Below, piece by piece: positions 36,650-49,018 of a stretch of 64,000 nucleotides of DNA. The position numbers and the translations under genes were made by a program. Under the pieces are notes generated by a model. The model worked only from the letters and a program-made list of their open reading frames with translations. It searched no databases and was not told the origin of the DNA. Source of the DNA: Kudoa neothunni (Eukaryota; Cnidaria); contig OZ199838.1 in assembly GCA_964304625.1 (NCBI GenBank), forward strand, positions 1,054,001-1,118,000, in the 5' to 3' direction. How positions within the stretch are numbered: position 1 is the stretch's first letter; every line of letters begins with the position of its first letter.

Positions 36650-39639
36650 ATGAAAATAGGTGGATTTCTCTATTTCGTTTTGGGTACCTTCCCGAGTGAA
36701 TTTTAATACTAATGTAAGTTTAGGTGTTTTCATATCAGGAACAACCAAAACTGATGGACGTTCAAGTTCTCAAGCTCCTGGTGCAGTTACACCTCCAACG
36801 AAAACACTGAAGTATCAGATTGAGAGGAAAACTGATGGCACGGACGAAATTAAACTCACTCTTGAAGGCTCTGATTATGCTGCCAACAAAAAGTGTCGTA
36901 TAATGCGATCTAACGAAGCAGAAATTGCAGCTGCTTCAAACACTGGAACACCAGCTGCGTTTGTAAACATCGTAAGCTGTCCCCCTAATGAAAGTGCTGC
37001 TGGAAATCAATGTGTCGTCCCTTGTAATACTGATACGAATAAAATAACTTATGATAAACTATCACCAAAAACAAGATACATATACGTTTACGCTGGCGAT
37101 GACACGAATTCTGTTAAAGAGAAAGTTAAAGGAGCGGGATCAAAAGTATTCGGATATTCAATACGTAAATCAACTTAATTATACATAAAAATAACAATAA
37201 TTTAGCATTATTGGCTAATCCACAAATTACCATGTCTACAGATGTTAATCAACTGAAATTCTTAGCAAAACCATGTGCTCCTGTAAATTGTCCTATTTAT
37301 TACAAAGATGTCAAATACGCCAATGGTGCCAAAGCGACAAGTTGTAATGCTGAGAATTTAGAAAACAAAGTTGAATTTGATTTATTTCTACCACATTACG
37401 AAGTAAGATGCGAATATTATCCCAGTTTCTTTTACAATATGCCCAATCAATATATGAAGAACACCATAGATATTTATCAGCCTCAGTTTTATGCTGTTGC
37501 AAAAACTGGAGACAAAGTGGGAATTAAATTTACTAATTCACTATCATCTGAAATATGCCTATTCAGTCTTAAAAATGGTCAGGGTGCAACAAACAACGAA
37601 CCATACACGTCTGATTGTGGTGGTACCGGTAAAAAGTGTTATGCTCCTTGTAAGTATGTCGAACTCAATGGCCTAACGGGTAAAAAGATTTATAAAATTT
37701 TAATTCAAACAAGGCATCACGACATAAAAGCCACTGAAGGTGATTCTAGAGGTCACGAACAAACTAAATTTGGTAATCCTTATATTAATATACATTCTTT
37801 ACGATTCTTATTAGCAATTACTGAACCGACTGGTGGATTCCTCTCTTCTTATACCAAAGTTGGTGTTACGTTTGGAGGTACCGCATTTAAAGGAGCAAAT
37901 GATCCACAAATTACTAAATGTGTTCTTAAACATAAACTGGCGGACACAATCACAGCAGGATCTGCAACTGAAACGAAATGCGCAGCTGGCAGTACCGTGG
38001 AAGGTTCCAATGATAATAAATGCAAAAATGATTGTACACAATTGGTGATTAATGAACTTACAGCAGGAAAGGCATACATGATTCAGATCACATTCGAAGA
38101 AATTACGGATCCAACCGGTTTTACTGAAAATATATTCATAAGAACAGGTAAGTCATTTTATTTATTTTATAAAATAATGAATTATAAAGAACATGGAGAT
38201 AGCGAAACATATGCAACTACTGATCCTACAAAGACAGACACAACAGTCTCTCTTGTAGTTATTGGTGGAACTCCACTTGTAGACAAGAGAACTGAACCTA
38301 CCTGCGAGTATTTGATAAGCCCTGCTGGACTGGATAGCTTTTACCACGCGAAGTGCAATGGCTACACACCGTGTAGAGTAATTTGTAGGGATCAAGTCAC
38401 GATAGAGGATCTTGAGTCAAACACACCTTATGACATCAGAGTTATCGCACATAAGGGTTACGGCATAAAAGATTACAAAAATATACGAACAGGTTATTGA
38501 AGATATAATTTACTCATTAAATTTTCAATAGCATTAACAACATTAACGATAACACACAAGGTAGCATTGGATGGTTTGTCATTGAAGGCACGATTAACTG
38601 CTGTGGATCCAAATGCAATATGCAGTTATGTCATACAAAAGAAGAATGGTAACGATTATACAGACTATTACACATGTCCAGAGGTGCCAAAAGTAATGAC
38701 ACCTGTTACCGCTCCAGTAGCACCAACACCCGCTCCAGCTGCTCCCTCTAGCTTAAGTTCTGCAAATCTAAACATGGCTAGAATTGCTGTACCAATAGTG
38801 ACAGATAGTGATCTAATGCCAGCGGGGAAGTCTTCAGTTCCAGATAATTCAGATACACAACGTGCTGGTGTCGCTAAGAGCACAAACACATGCTTGTCAA
38901 ATCCCCTTTGCAGTTCCATAACATTTCCCGAGTATGAAGCAGCAAATACATACAAAATTTTAGTCACAGCTATCGGAAAATCTTCACAACAAGAGCATAT
39001 CATAGAATCAAGTATTACAATTAATGCTTCAGTTAATGTCACTATTACGAATTTATTAAACGAAACTTACATTAGGTACACCAAAAGTAAACCCAACTGA
39101 CTCCTCAAAATTGATATCAGTCGTCATTACACGTGATGGGAGTAGTTTCATTGTAACCACGACATATCCAGCCAGTATGAACGATAAATCAAAATGCAAA
39201 TGGGAGTTACGTAACAGCAGTGTCAAATCTAATGCGATAGTAAAATCTTGCATGGGTAGAGGCGTTGACGGATGTACTGCTTTTGAGACATGTAAAGAAT
39301 TCAAAATAAATGGTTTAACTGATGGAAATAACTATTATTTGACTGTTTACAGTGCTCATGATAATAATATTTTTGGCGGTGCTGACATACAACAAGGTAT
39401 ATTATTTGTTCACAATGTAATTTAATGGTATATATCGTAGGAGCAAAGAGTAGTTCAGGGTGAACTTAGTAAAAAAATTTTTTTAATTTAATATTTTTTA
39501 GGGATAAAACGAAACTTATGTAAACATTTTAAAATTCTGATATTTGAACTAACCGTTTTATAGAATCATTATTGTGTGCGTTGCCGTGGTTGTGGTCGGA
39601 GGGATAGTTGGAATCGTGATGTTGAAGAAAAGAGGTTAA
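36650..39639 (+). CDS. Modular type I surface protein, paralogue 1
   Basis: Ten exons: 36650-36683, 36724-37164, 37206-37772, 37815-38147, 38190-38492, 38532-39011, 39076-39396, 39441-39459, 39502-39519 and 39564-39639; 863 residues. The 34-nt first exon encodes the signal peptide MKIGGFLYFVLG. The next six exons are all phase 1 at both ends, and each ends in an FN3-like last strand such as LTAGKAYMIQITF or NTPYDIRVIAHKGYG, so each probably encodes one beta-sandwich module with its own cysteines. Exon 6 carries a Pro/Ala-rich linker (PVAPTPAPAAP). Two microexons (19 and 18 nt) precede a transmembrane helix (IIIVCVAVVVVGGIVGIVML) and a KKRG tail. It looks like an adhesin or receptor without a signalling domain. 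No named family recognised; the FN3 link is by pattern only. Confidence 0.87.
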
Positions 39640-40658
39640 ATTAATTTTCGTCAACTACAGTTAATAGGTAGTATTTACAATAGAAATTATTCGATCACAT
39701 AGCATTATTTGAATTTTTAAGTCATTAGCCGAATTTATTGTTTTTCGAATTTCGCTTTCGGCCTTAGAGGGAAAATAAGATTTCCGATGTTTCTTTTTTT
39801 AGAACTATATGATTTCACAAGATGTTTCTCCATTTTATATTGATTAGAATTTGTTTTTTTTTATTCTAACTGTAGTTACAGTTTCTGTTAGTTTGAAATC
39901 TGATCAAATTATGTTAACGAATTTCCAGGTCAAAATATTAATAATTTGAGCTTGATATTATTCGACATAATTATTATAAAAAACTTAAATAAGAAAATTT
40001 GTTTATTTACAAATAATACAAATATATAGTCAAAATAAAATAAATGAATCTTCAAATTATCGCGATGCATTAATTTACTGGCTTTTGAACTTTTAGCGAG
40101 ATTTTTATAATATTAAATGAAATCTTATAGAATTCTTTAGTGAAAAATTTTATTTTTATTTAGCAATTATGAATCTTTAAAAATTCATTTATACTCAAAA
40201 AAAGATAAATGAGTGTTCACATTTTCAAACTTGTAACTGATAATTGACTAATTAAAAATTTTTAATTTTTTTTATAAGAATCCGTTTTATTTAAAATGTT
40301 TAAAATATATTTGGGTGTAATTTTACACATAATATGAAAATATTTATTGTTTATATAATGATAAGCTGGACATTATTTCGTTAAATGTAAGAATGAGATT
40401 AATATCATGTACGTTGTACCGAAACAAAAATAAACTACGAAAAGAAACATGAACGTTTTAAATTACACTTTAATTATATTGTCGTAACGAATGACCGGGG
40501 ACGAGGATCGCACACGTTATCTTTGGTCACATCCCTTAAATAACCAACCATTACGATCGTACTCTACTAATAAATGATTAAAAATTATGTTATATAAGCT
40601 AACTTACAAAATAATGGAATAATAAATATTTATCGTTTATATTTATTGATATTTAAAT
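39640..40658. other. Intergenic region
   Basis: AT-rich DNA with no gene seen. A short palindrome, ggtgtaattttacac, near 40314 resembles the subterminal motif of local piggyBac ends but stands alone. Confidence 0.4.
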
Positions 40659-40674
40659 TATAACACCTGTTATA

Positions 40675-41113
40675 TATAGGTTGTGAAGTTCGACTGGTTA
40701 GGCCTTCTCCATTGACGCTTTAGGCACTGCAGCGTCATATTAAGGCGACTTACGTTTATGCAATAATGTGGAATTTTAACCCATTAAACATCCTCATTTC
40801 GGAGCAACCACAACCCCAACCATACCCTGGACTAACCCAGAATTAGTCTGGAAAGTCGTCTGAATGCAGGCGTCAGCTCTACGGAAACCCCCTACTGGGT
40901 TGTATTTCGTTCATGTACCCTGGCGTTTATGAACACCGAGTTCTACCCTACCACCAGGCTCCACACCCAGTTGCAAGCAAGACCATGATAAATTGTAGAT
41001 CGTTGCGATTACTACAATACAGCCTTCCTATTTAATTTCGGATTAGGCAACGAACTCACAACCTCAAGGTATGCGATCTCGACCTAACACCATTATGCCA
41101 TATTGTCGAAGTT
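40675..41113 (-). mobile_element. tRNA-derived SINE
   Basis: Read on the minus strand, the element starts with a tRNA-like head. An A-box match, TGGCATAATGG, lies near 41100, and a B-box-like GAGTTCGTTGCC near 41055. A GC-richer body of about 350 bp follows, and the element ends near a short AT tail. Sixteen-bp flanks tataacacctgttata (40659-40674) and tataataactgttata (41114-41129) differ at two positions and form the target-site duplication expected of LINE-driven insertion. The base composition differs sharply from the surroundings. I cannot name the family. Confidence 0.85.
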
Positions 41114-41342
41114 TATAATAACTGTTATACCGTCGAGATTGGATACTGCGTGACTGGATATTGCGTAATTCCAAAATTTCGACGTTATTCTTTTTTGAGA
41201 GAAACCTTTTTTTGGTATTGTTATTATTTTATCATTTTGTAAACATAGTTAACATTAAAAAATAAATTTAATTATTTATACATTAAGTCTCGTTATTGCG
41301 TGGTGTTTGTGGCCGATTTATGTAAATCTAAGAGTGTTTTCA

Positions 41343-41867
41343 TTATGCCCCCTAAAAAAGTAATAGTTACGAGAAAAGAGAAATCATTGATTATTATAAT
41401 TCGATATAAATATTGAAAGTTGTCGAAAAAATCACAATTTCTAAATTTAAATTGAATGATATGATTATCTATGTTGAATACTAATACATTGCCATGTTTA
41501 AGATTATTTAAAAATTGATAGAATTCGTTCACACGAGTATAAATTCAAAACTACGGATATTGAAACTAAAAGGAGGACATATTTGGGGAAAATTGAAAAT
41601 ATAGATGGTGAACTGTATGATTGTCTCGTTAAACAATGGTCAGATGATAATGTTCTGCTGAGATATGTTATTGTCGAAATTGCTCTATATATTGCAAATA
41701 ACAAAGAAATTTCCGATTTAAAGTCTAGTTAAGGGTGGTTTTCAGAGTCCAAGTCAAAATATGGGATAGCTTTCGAAATGTTACACGGTGAGGTTGCGAA
41801 TACAGACATTTGATCTATTGACTCATGGACTATTGAAAACACTCATTTGGCTGAAGCATGTTAGGAA
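41343..41867 (+). pseudogene. pogo/Tigger-like transposase N-terminal fragment (CENP-B-type DNA-binding)
   Basis: The start MPPKKVIVTRKEKS is followed, after frame changes, by RRTYLGKIENIDGELYDCLVKQW and then GWFSESKSKYGIAFEMLHGE and SIDSW. This layout matches the paired helix-turn-helix DNA-binding region of pogo/Tigger transposases, whose second half commonly reads WLxRFKxRxGI ... LxGE. Several stops break it. No DDE catalytic domain follows, because the next element begins at 41899. Confidence 0.65.
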
Positions 41868-41898
41868 TCCCATGCATTTATTTTATCACTATAAATTT

Positions 41899-42173
41899 GG
41901 GCAATAGGGTAGGACATGGCACCTAAAAAACCCCTTCTGTGAATCGTTTTTTCGCCGATTCTTTCATGAATGTTCATAATAAAGTAAAAGAATACAGAGA
42001 GGAAGTATTCAGCTAATTATGGTAACACCGAATTTTGGTGCAAAATCCCCAATACAACACCGTCGGCTCACGTGACATCTTCGTTAAGTTTCCAATAACC
42101 AGTGAAAACCCACCTTATTGTGCACGCATTAACTTCTACATTTATTATACGCCTTCATAACATTTTTTGAATG
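41899..42173 (+). repeat. Left terminal inverted repeat
   Basis: Inverted partner of 45110-45380. Matching strings include AAGTTTCCAATAACCAGTGA and TTATTGTGCACGCATTAACTT. Confidence 0.85.
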
Positions 42174-45109
42174 GGTCGTTTGAAAATTATACGACTCAGA
42201 CGTTTAGTCAAACCTTACACATATTATTATAAATTGTCTGCTCTATCATTTTGGGTATACCGATTATGAACCTTTTAAAAGAAAATTACAATTAATTATC
42301 ATTTGTTGTAGTTTTTATATTTTTTTGGTTAATTTATTTGAATTATAAAAAAGATTATAAACATTTTATCATTAAATTTTTATAGTGACAATACAATAAA
42401 TCTCCAATTTACATTGCATTCGATATCTGTCCAAAGAAATCTTATAACAATTAATGTTTAATGGATCATTATTAACGAAAGTTAATTGTACAAAATAAAA
42501 GAAGCAACGTAAATAGGAATTTAGTAATGTAATATTAGACATATACAACACTCTTCATTTCATTTTTTAGATATATGTATGGTCTTTTAATTTGATATTC
42601 AATCTTTTATCATATTTATAAAACTAATGATCATATTTTAAGCCTTAGATGCTATAATGTACTTATTTTGAGGAAAGTTTATAAGTAAAGATGTTTTTTT
42701 TTATATTTCTCAGGTGCTTCACCATTTTGCCAGTTGATTTATCATTGTATTATATAAAATTTAACATTAATTCTTTGGTTTAGGCTGTGTTCCGAAAATC
42801 TCCCTTTAAATACCAGTCTCGATTATTTTTGCGCTTCCCGCGAAGAAGCGTCTCATAAATCTCAACAACATACCCTCTGCCACCAGATGGTTTTTGTAGA
42901 TGAAAATAGTTTTATCCATGCTCCAATAATAAATAATTTTATATATTTTATTCACCGTTATGTTGGGGGAGGGATGAAACAAAGTCAAACCTAAAAAGAA
43001 CGTTCTACTTCGAGGAGATACCTTAGTTTTACGTCTTCGAATTGCGAGACTCTAATATTTAGGTACAAAATAATTACTTTTTAAAATAATAAATGAATGA
43101 ATAATCCACATCATTCCTTTTATGCGATTTAATTTTAGATATTGGCCTTTGAACGTTCATATTCGTTTTGGTGAGGCAAAAACAATTGAATATGTAACAA
43201 TTGCTACACCTAAAATGAAGAGGAAACAGACACTATTTCTCTACGAGCATATTAAACAATTTAATGAGATTATTTGTAGTAAAGTGACAATAACGACCAC
43301 TACCGTAAGTAATAATGAGGTTACTATTGGTGGGTGACGTGATATCGTTACATTATTTAACAACTATCGCAAAAGCCCCCCTTCGCGAAGGCTTCCTTGC
43401 CCAGCCAAGTATGCTAACACCTGGCGCTGACTATAGCCTTTTTGATTTTTATGTAAATAGCGCTAATGCCCAGTTTTTCCTGGTACAATGTGATGGAAAA
43501 TTTAACTTTAATTTAATTTTCCTATTTTTATTTATTCATTTTAAAGCTTGTCACTATTTTTGCAATGTGCTGATTTAGATAAACTAAATTATGCCCGCAC
43601 TTTCTATTCAAACATAAATAGACGTATTGGGGGAAATTAATGAGTATTTCTAAATTTATTTTACAAATTATTGACTAAAATTATGATGATCTTAATTTTA
43701 AGAGAAATGTAATTAGCGATTAGAGTTCAGTTATTTATGAAACAAAATTATTAAGTAACTTAAATAGGACTTCCAGTTCTTTTTAAAATTTTGCGATGCA
43801 AATTAATCCTTCTAGTTATAAAATTTATTATTAGTCTACAAATGATAAAAAAAATAAAATCAACCTAAGATGCCTCCGAAATATAAATATTAATTGTTAC
43901 TCCTTTTTTCGCAATTTTATAATGATGCCAATAATATTTTGAACTGCTGTGAGCAGTAACTTACGTATTCACTATTGTAACAAAATTCTCTCATTTATAA
44001 ATAAATCCAACCTTGCTTTTTATCAAGAATACTTATTGGTTCAAAAATATATACATTTAATTATCAAAATCCGATTAAATAAAAAATGTAAAGGTGTTTT
44101 TAGTTTGAAAAATTACAGTAATGCTTAAACATCAACTGGTTTTCTTGAAGGATGCACCCTTTACAAATTAACGTATTGTTTGATTGCACTCAAAAAAATT
44201 TCTTTATATTGAACTATTCATAGATTAACAAAAACTTTTTGAAAATATCTCTTAGATCGAATAGACCATTAATTTCTAAGTAACTTACATGGCACGCATT
44301 GAGAAGGGACTGTATTTTTATGCAGCTTTTATATCATAATGAATTAATGCGAGCCCCAAGAAAACAGTATATTGATTTGAATATTAACCTCAAGGTCTGG
44401 GGTAAGGAATAATTAGGATACATAGAGAGACTCAAATTATTCCAACGTGGTAACAACTTGTTATCTCAAATTATGTGTTTTATTTAAAATGATCATAATC
44501 TATTTTTCTTAACTATATCCGTAACGCTCGAAAAGAAAAAATACATACCAAATAACTTGTTTATGCTTCAAGTTTTAAGGGAAATGCGACAACTCTTGTA
44601 AATGTGACGTTAATAGTTTTATTTGTCTCAAATTAGCTCCGAACAGGCATATGTAAAATTTTTAGAGCATTCTATACCATAATTAAGAGACTCTTTTCCT
44701 ATGTAGTGAGTAAAAGTTCATTTTATTTGGCTATCAATTAGAAGTAAACAAATATCAATATTATGCAAGTGTATTTAATCTGCTATTTGTGAAGACAACC
44801 AGAAAATTCCTTACTTCGGACTGCGTTATTGACTATTTTTATACTTCTAAGTGAATGATCGATTTTCATTAATAGTTTTATCTATTAAAATACAAACTTA
44901 CAGCTATATTTAAAGAAAATTTCTCCGCGGCACATGCGTACTACTGCAAATTGACACACACGGGCAGACATAAGAACTTTGTTATGTATAGAAGATAAAA
45001 AATTGCCCTCGTTATTAAAACTCAAAGAAATCATTTTCTCTATCGCGCGAGAAATTTGATAAACTCCTCGCTTAAATATTTAACATTTTGTTATTTAAAT
45101 CAAATATTT

Positions 45110-45380
45110 CATCCAACAAATGTTATTAAGGCGTATAATAAATATAAAAGTTAATGCGTGCACAATAAGGCGGGTTATCACTGGTTATTGGAAACTTAAT
45201 GAAGATTTCACGTGTGCCGACTGTGTTGTATTGGGGATTTTGCACCAAAATTAGGTGTTACCATAATTAGCTGAATACTTCCACTCGGTATTATTTTATT
45301 ATGAACATTCGTGAAAGAATCGGCGAAAAAAACGATGCGCAGAAGGGTTTTTTTAGGTGCCACATCCTACCCTATTACCC
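45110..45380 (-). repeat. Right terminal inverted repeat
   Basis: Inverted partner of 41899-42173, ending at ctaccctattaccc. The few mismatches between the two arms point to a moderately old insertion. Confidence 0.85.
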
Positions 45381-45780
45381 TTTTTATTGTATCAGATAGT
45401 TTGGAATTTTCTGGTAATTTGATCTATCTTTTGTTGTAATTGTGGAAGCTCTGGGGTAGGTCTACAATCAGTAATACTTTTCATTTTTTCTTCACACGAA
45501 GGTTTTAAAAATTCTTTAAAATATTCACTATTATTCATGTTTCGTACGGCCATTTTTAAAGCAAACAAAACAGGGATTAACGATTAGAATTTAATTATTA
45601 AAAAATGATTTACTCCGTAAAGTATAATGTCTAGTATTCCTATAAATAAAAGACAAAAAATTTATTAAGTTGAAACTGAAAGAACCAATAAAAGTTGTCA
45701 AAAAACGTATAACAATTTTAATTATGAATATTGAACCGAAAGTATTGAGAGGCAGCGAAGATTCTGCTTCAGAAACCAAT
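45381..45780. other. Region right of the inverted-repeat element
   Basis: Short minus-strand peptide-like stretches (for example MNNSEYFKEFLKPSCEEKMK, read from about 45540) look like a decayed coding fragment, but I cannot assign a family. Confidence 0.35.
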
Positions 45781-45819
45781 GACGCGTCGTGTACATGGCT
45801 ACCAGCGGGATTTTAGAAA

Positions 45820-46395
45820 AAACCCAAGGATGGACGGTGAAGAATCCCAAGTTTAAGTAAAAAAACCCAAGGTCGAGAAAAACGCTAATCTAAAGTACAA
45901 CAGAAAATACAATCATATATATTAAAGTTTTTAATCATCTTCCGAGTCTTCAAATACGTCTACAGACATTAAATTTAAATTTATCGTCGTATTATTGCAA
46001 TTTATTATTGCGAACACTCATTCAAACTTAATGTCTAGTATAGATCAATATGCTCACAATGAATTAATTAATTCATAGTTCAAGACATATTTTGAAATAA
46101 AGTTAAATTTTCAAATAATGTGCGACAACGTTAACTGAACAAATGTGCAATCGCGTCACGTTAAACAATCTATTGTGCTGTCGTTCAATATCGTAAATTT
46201 TTAAACCCTGCGCGACATAATCTGAGTAGGATACGTTATTAAAAATATAAATATTAATGTCGCGCATAATAAAATTTGTGTTATTATTCAGTGTTGACAG
46301 GTTTTCAATAAAAACCCAAGATTTTACAGATGAATGAAAAAAAACCCCAAGAACCCAAGGTGACCACAAAAAACCCAAGCAGTGGACGCCCTGGT
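45820..46395. repeat. Cluster of AAACCCAAG motifs, possible MITE
   Basis: The motif aaaacccaag or a close variant occurs about three times at 45822-45875 and about four times at 46308-46382, all on the plus strand, on either side of a 430-bp core. The right end reads on the minus strand as cagggcgtccactgcttggg, which is reminiscent of hAT ends. No matching left terminus or target duplication was found. Confidence 0.4.
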
Positions 46396-46689
46396 CATGT
46401 GTTAACTGGAGAATGAGACATGTGCTAGTTCTGGATGGGCTTGTGGAATTAATAGGGCGGCCTGGAGGTACCATTAGTTTGTATTTATGCTTTCAAAAAA
46501 TTATCGAACTTTTTACAATTTTATGCAAAATAAGAGGATATATCAACATAACAATATTAAATTAAAACTATTTTTACAAGAAATTTTTTAATCTTGTTTT
46601 GTACTCTTAAGGTAGGCACTGCTTACCCTGACCCCCCGTGCCTGATGAAGCAATCCTAAGGGAATTCCTGACCACTGGCCCTGATGGTA

Positions 46690-47125
46690 TTTTTTCAGGG
46701 CATATTGAAGTTTATTCTGAACCCTGATGATGGTTTGTCGAGAGACCTTAACGGATTATTTCTCGAAGACCTTTTCAGATAATTGTTTAAGGGATATCGT
46801 ACAATTGTCATTCATCTCATTAATAATAAATTGTTTTTGATCATCATTCAATAATGAACGGCGGTCTTTACCTGTTGCCAGTCTTTCTTCTGAACCCGTT
46901 TCATTTATCCTTTTGACAATTCTACTTATCGTAGATTTGTGAATACCCAGGGACTCAAATATTTGACGGTTTGCCTTCCCATTCCGAATGGCTTTAGAAA
47001 TTATATCAAAATATGAATGCCTGGAGTTTTTGGAAAATCTTTTCTCTATCTTCCTTATTTACAATTTCGTATTTTCTTCTGACTTTATTAATATAGGGCT
47101 TCTCAATTGAACTCGGCACCATTTT
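46690..47125 (-). pseudogene. Tc1-like transposase N-terminal fragment
   Basis: Read from an ATG near 47123: MVPSSIEKPYINKVRRKYEI, then, after a frame change, IISKAIRNGKANRQIFESLG, IHKSTISRIVKRINETG and SLLNDDQKQFIINEM. This is the paired-type helix-turn-helix DNA-binding domain of Tc1-like transposases. Stops and frame changes break it and no DDE domain follows. A 55-60-bp inverted copy of its first codons and leader lies at about 49019-49072. Confidence 0.65.
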
Positions 47126-47136
47126 GGTTCCAACAG
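47079..47136 (-). repeat. Inverted repeat arm, left
   Basis: Contains gaactcggcaccattttggt, repeated inverted near 49030-49065. The arms flank the IS630/Tc1 transposase and include the start codon of the minus-strand Tc1 fragment. Confidence 0.7.
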
Positions 47137-47700
47137 TAATTCATATTTAAACATTAATGATATTTTTAGTAAATGTTTATTAGTGGTTCTCGTAAAAAAT
47201 AAACAAATACCAACGGAAAACACATAAAATATTACATGTTAAAAACAAGTTTAATTCGATTTCCCCAATAAATTTTTGTGTAACCTTTAATAGGTACCCT
47301 ATAATAATTCCTCTTTAAAATTTATTTTTAAGAAAATTATATCATGGAAAGAACCAATATAATATCAACTTTAGACTCAGGAACAAAAGACCTCGTATAA
47401 AAAATACGATTAAAGGATCGAGGCAGCGCATTAAAAATATGGTAAACTGAATATGTTTCTTTCGTATCTCAGATAATGGTCTTATCATCAGAATTCTCTT
47501 ATTCTATCAACTATGTGTGACGTTTTCTGAGCGAACTCATTGGTTACCATAATTGTGTTGTCGCAAAGAAATTTCATAGTGCATTGAATCCAGAAGAGAG
47601 AAATAACAATTTTATTGAGTCGGATGGTTCTATTTCCGTTGATAATGAAGTTCTAATTACTTCGGAGCCTAAAAAATGAGTTCAACGGAAAACAATATCA

Positions 47701-48684
47701 TCCGAACTGAGAGAGCAAATGTTCAACTTTTTTGAAAAGGGGAGGAGTGATACCTATATTGCATCGGAGATGCGTCTGCCTCGGTCTACAGTATGATCTA
47801 TTTTATCCAAATTCAGGATGAGTAGAACTCTTGAACTGAAACCTAGAGGCGGAAATAGACGACCTGTTCTTTCTCCTGAACAGAAAGAAAAAATTATTAG
47901 CTGGGTAGACGAAAATTCCTTGATCTCCCTAAAAGAAATATAAAATAAAGTCCATGAGGATTTTGGAATTGTTGTGTCGCTTAGTACAATTGACAGGGTG
48001 ATTAGACAATTTCATTATACTCTAAAAAATTAAGTGAGAGTGTCAGAAAGAAGAAACTGCGAAACCACTATTCATAAAAGAAAGAAAAACGCAGAAATGT
48101 TCAGGGAACTGGAAACGACGGTGACTCATGAGAGTATAGTTTTCCTTGATGAAGTAGGGTTCTCCGTTGTGACGCGACCTAAAGGAGGTAGATCTTTAAA
48201 AGGAACGTCAGCCTATTGCTTCGTTTCGGCCGCTAGAAGCAGGAATATTTCTGTTGTAGCAACTGTAAATAAAAATGGAATAATTTACAGCAAAATACAC
48301 GACAAGGCGGTTACAGGGGAAGACTTTAAGATTTGTTTAGAAGAGCTTAAGAATTCCTGTATAGCGAAAGATGTACATCAACCTATTTTCGTAATGGATA
48401 ATGCCAGAATCCATCATTATACGGGATTAAAAGATTTGGTTGTTAGAGAAGATATCCTAATAAGGTATTTACCACCTTATGGTCCTTTTCTTAATCCCAT
48501 AGAAAATGTCTTCTCTGTTTGGAAGAACCTGGTCATCCGTAGGCAATCCAAAAATGAAAATGAATTAAGAGTGGCCATTAAAGATTGCTTTAAAGAAATT
48601 ACTCCACAACAATGCGATGGATTCTACCGCAAAATGTTGGGATACATTACCAGGTCATCCCATGGAGAAATTATCTTAGAATAA
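47701..48684 (+). pseudogene. IS630/Tc1-type DDE transposase, broken in its N-terminal half
   Basis: One frame reads from the DNA-binding part (REQMFNFFEKGRSDTYIASE, then RLPRSTV) through the catalytic domain to the stop at 48682-48684. The catalytic acidic sites are in FLDEVGFSVVTRPKGG (first Asp), VFVMDNARIHHY-type context (second Asp) and PPYGPFLNPIENVFS (Glu). Three in-frame stops interrupt the N-terminal half (near 47793, 47941 and 48031), and another stop lies upstream at 47677-47679. From 48034 on, 216 codons are open. The family catalyses TA-targeted cut-and-paste transposition. The catalytic half looks fresh, so death may be recent. Confidence 0.85.
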
Positions 48685-48916
48685 AAAATATATAAATATC
48701 GGATTTAAAGTTTTGTTGTTTCTTGTTTCTATTTATGTAAGAAATTTAGTAACACTATTTAACACCAAACTTAATATGGATATACGCTCTAATCTTATAA
48801 TAATATTTAAAAATATGTTTAAAAGAAAAATAATTATTTAAATTGCAAAACATTAATTTTACAGCAAAACGATTCGAGTATGTAGAGTAGTGTCATCATA
48901 ATTATAAGTTACGAGA

Positions 48917-48920
48917 TATG

Positions 48921-48942
<22 letters not shown>
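48917..48942. repeat. TA dinucleotide microsatellite
   Basis: About eleven TA repeats followed by a T run. Confidence 0.9.
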
Positions 48943-48951
<9 letters not shown>

Positions 48952-49018
48952 TCTTCTAATTATTCGTTATTAAAAATTAAATTTATAGTTACATCTAAGT
49001 GATTTAAACGTCTAAATA

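Larger units (their letters stand above)
41899..45380. mobile_element. Unclassified DNA element with about 275-bp terminal inverted repeats
   Basis: 41899-42173 and 45110-45380 are inverted copies of each other, roughly 90 percent alike by eye, with outer ends GGG(C/T)AATAGGGTAGGA. The element is 3.48 kb. The interior has no transposase that I can recognise, only short frames such as 42806-42988 (minus). No clean target-site duplication is seen. Long inverted repeats beginning with GGG would suit a MULE or another cut-and-paste family, but the class is open. The interior is probably a non-autonomous or eroded cargo. Confidence 0.78.

Noticed and set aside
42806-43578. Short frames inside the long-inverted-repeat element
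   Set aside because: None shows a transposase or other known motif. Too short and broken to call a gene.
41899-45380. Polinton/Maverick-type element, suggested by the long inverted repeats
   Set aside because: Only 3.5 kb long, with no polymerase, integrase or capsid-like sequence visible. The repeats alone do not support it.
46103-46474. 123-codon minus-strand frame rich in Trp, Gly and Phe
   Set aside because: It is produced by the AAACCCAAG repeat cluster read in reverse, not by a conserved protein.
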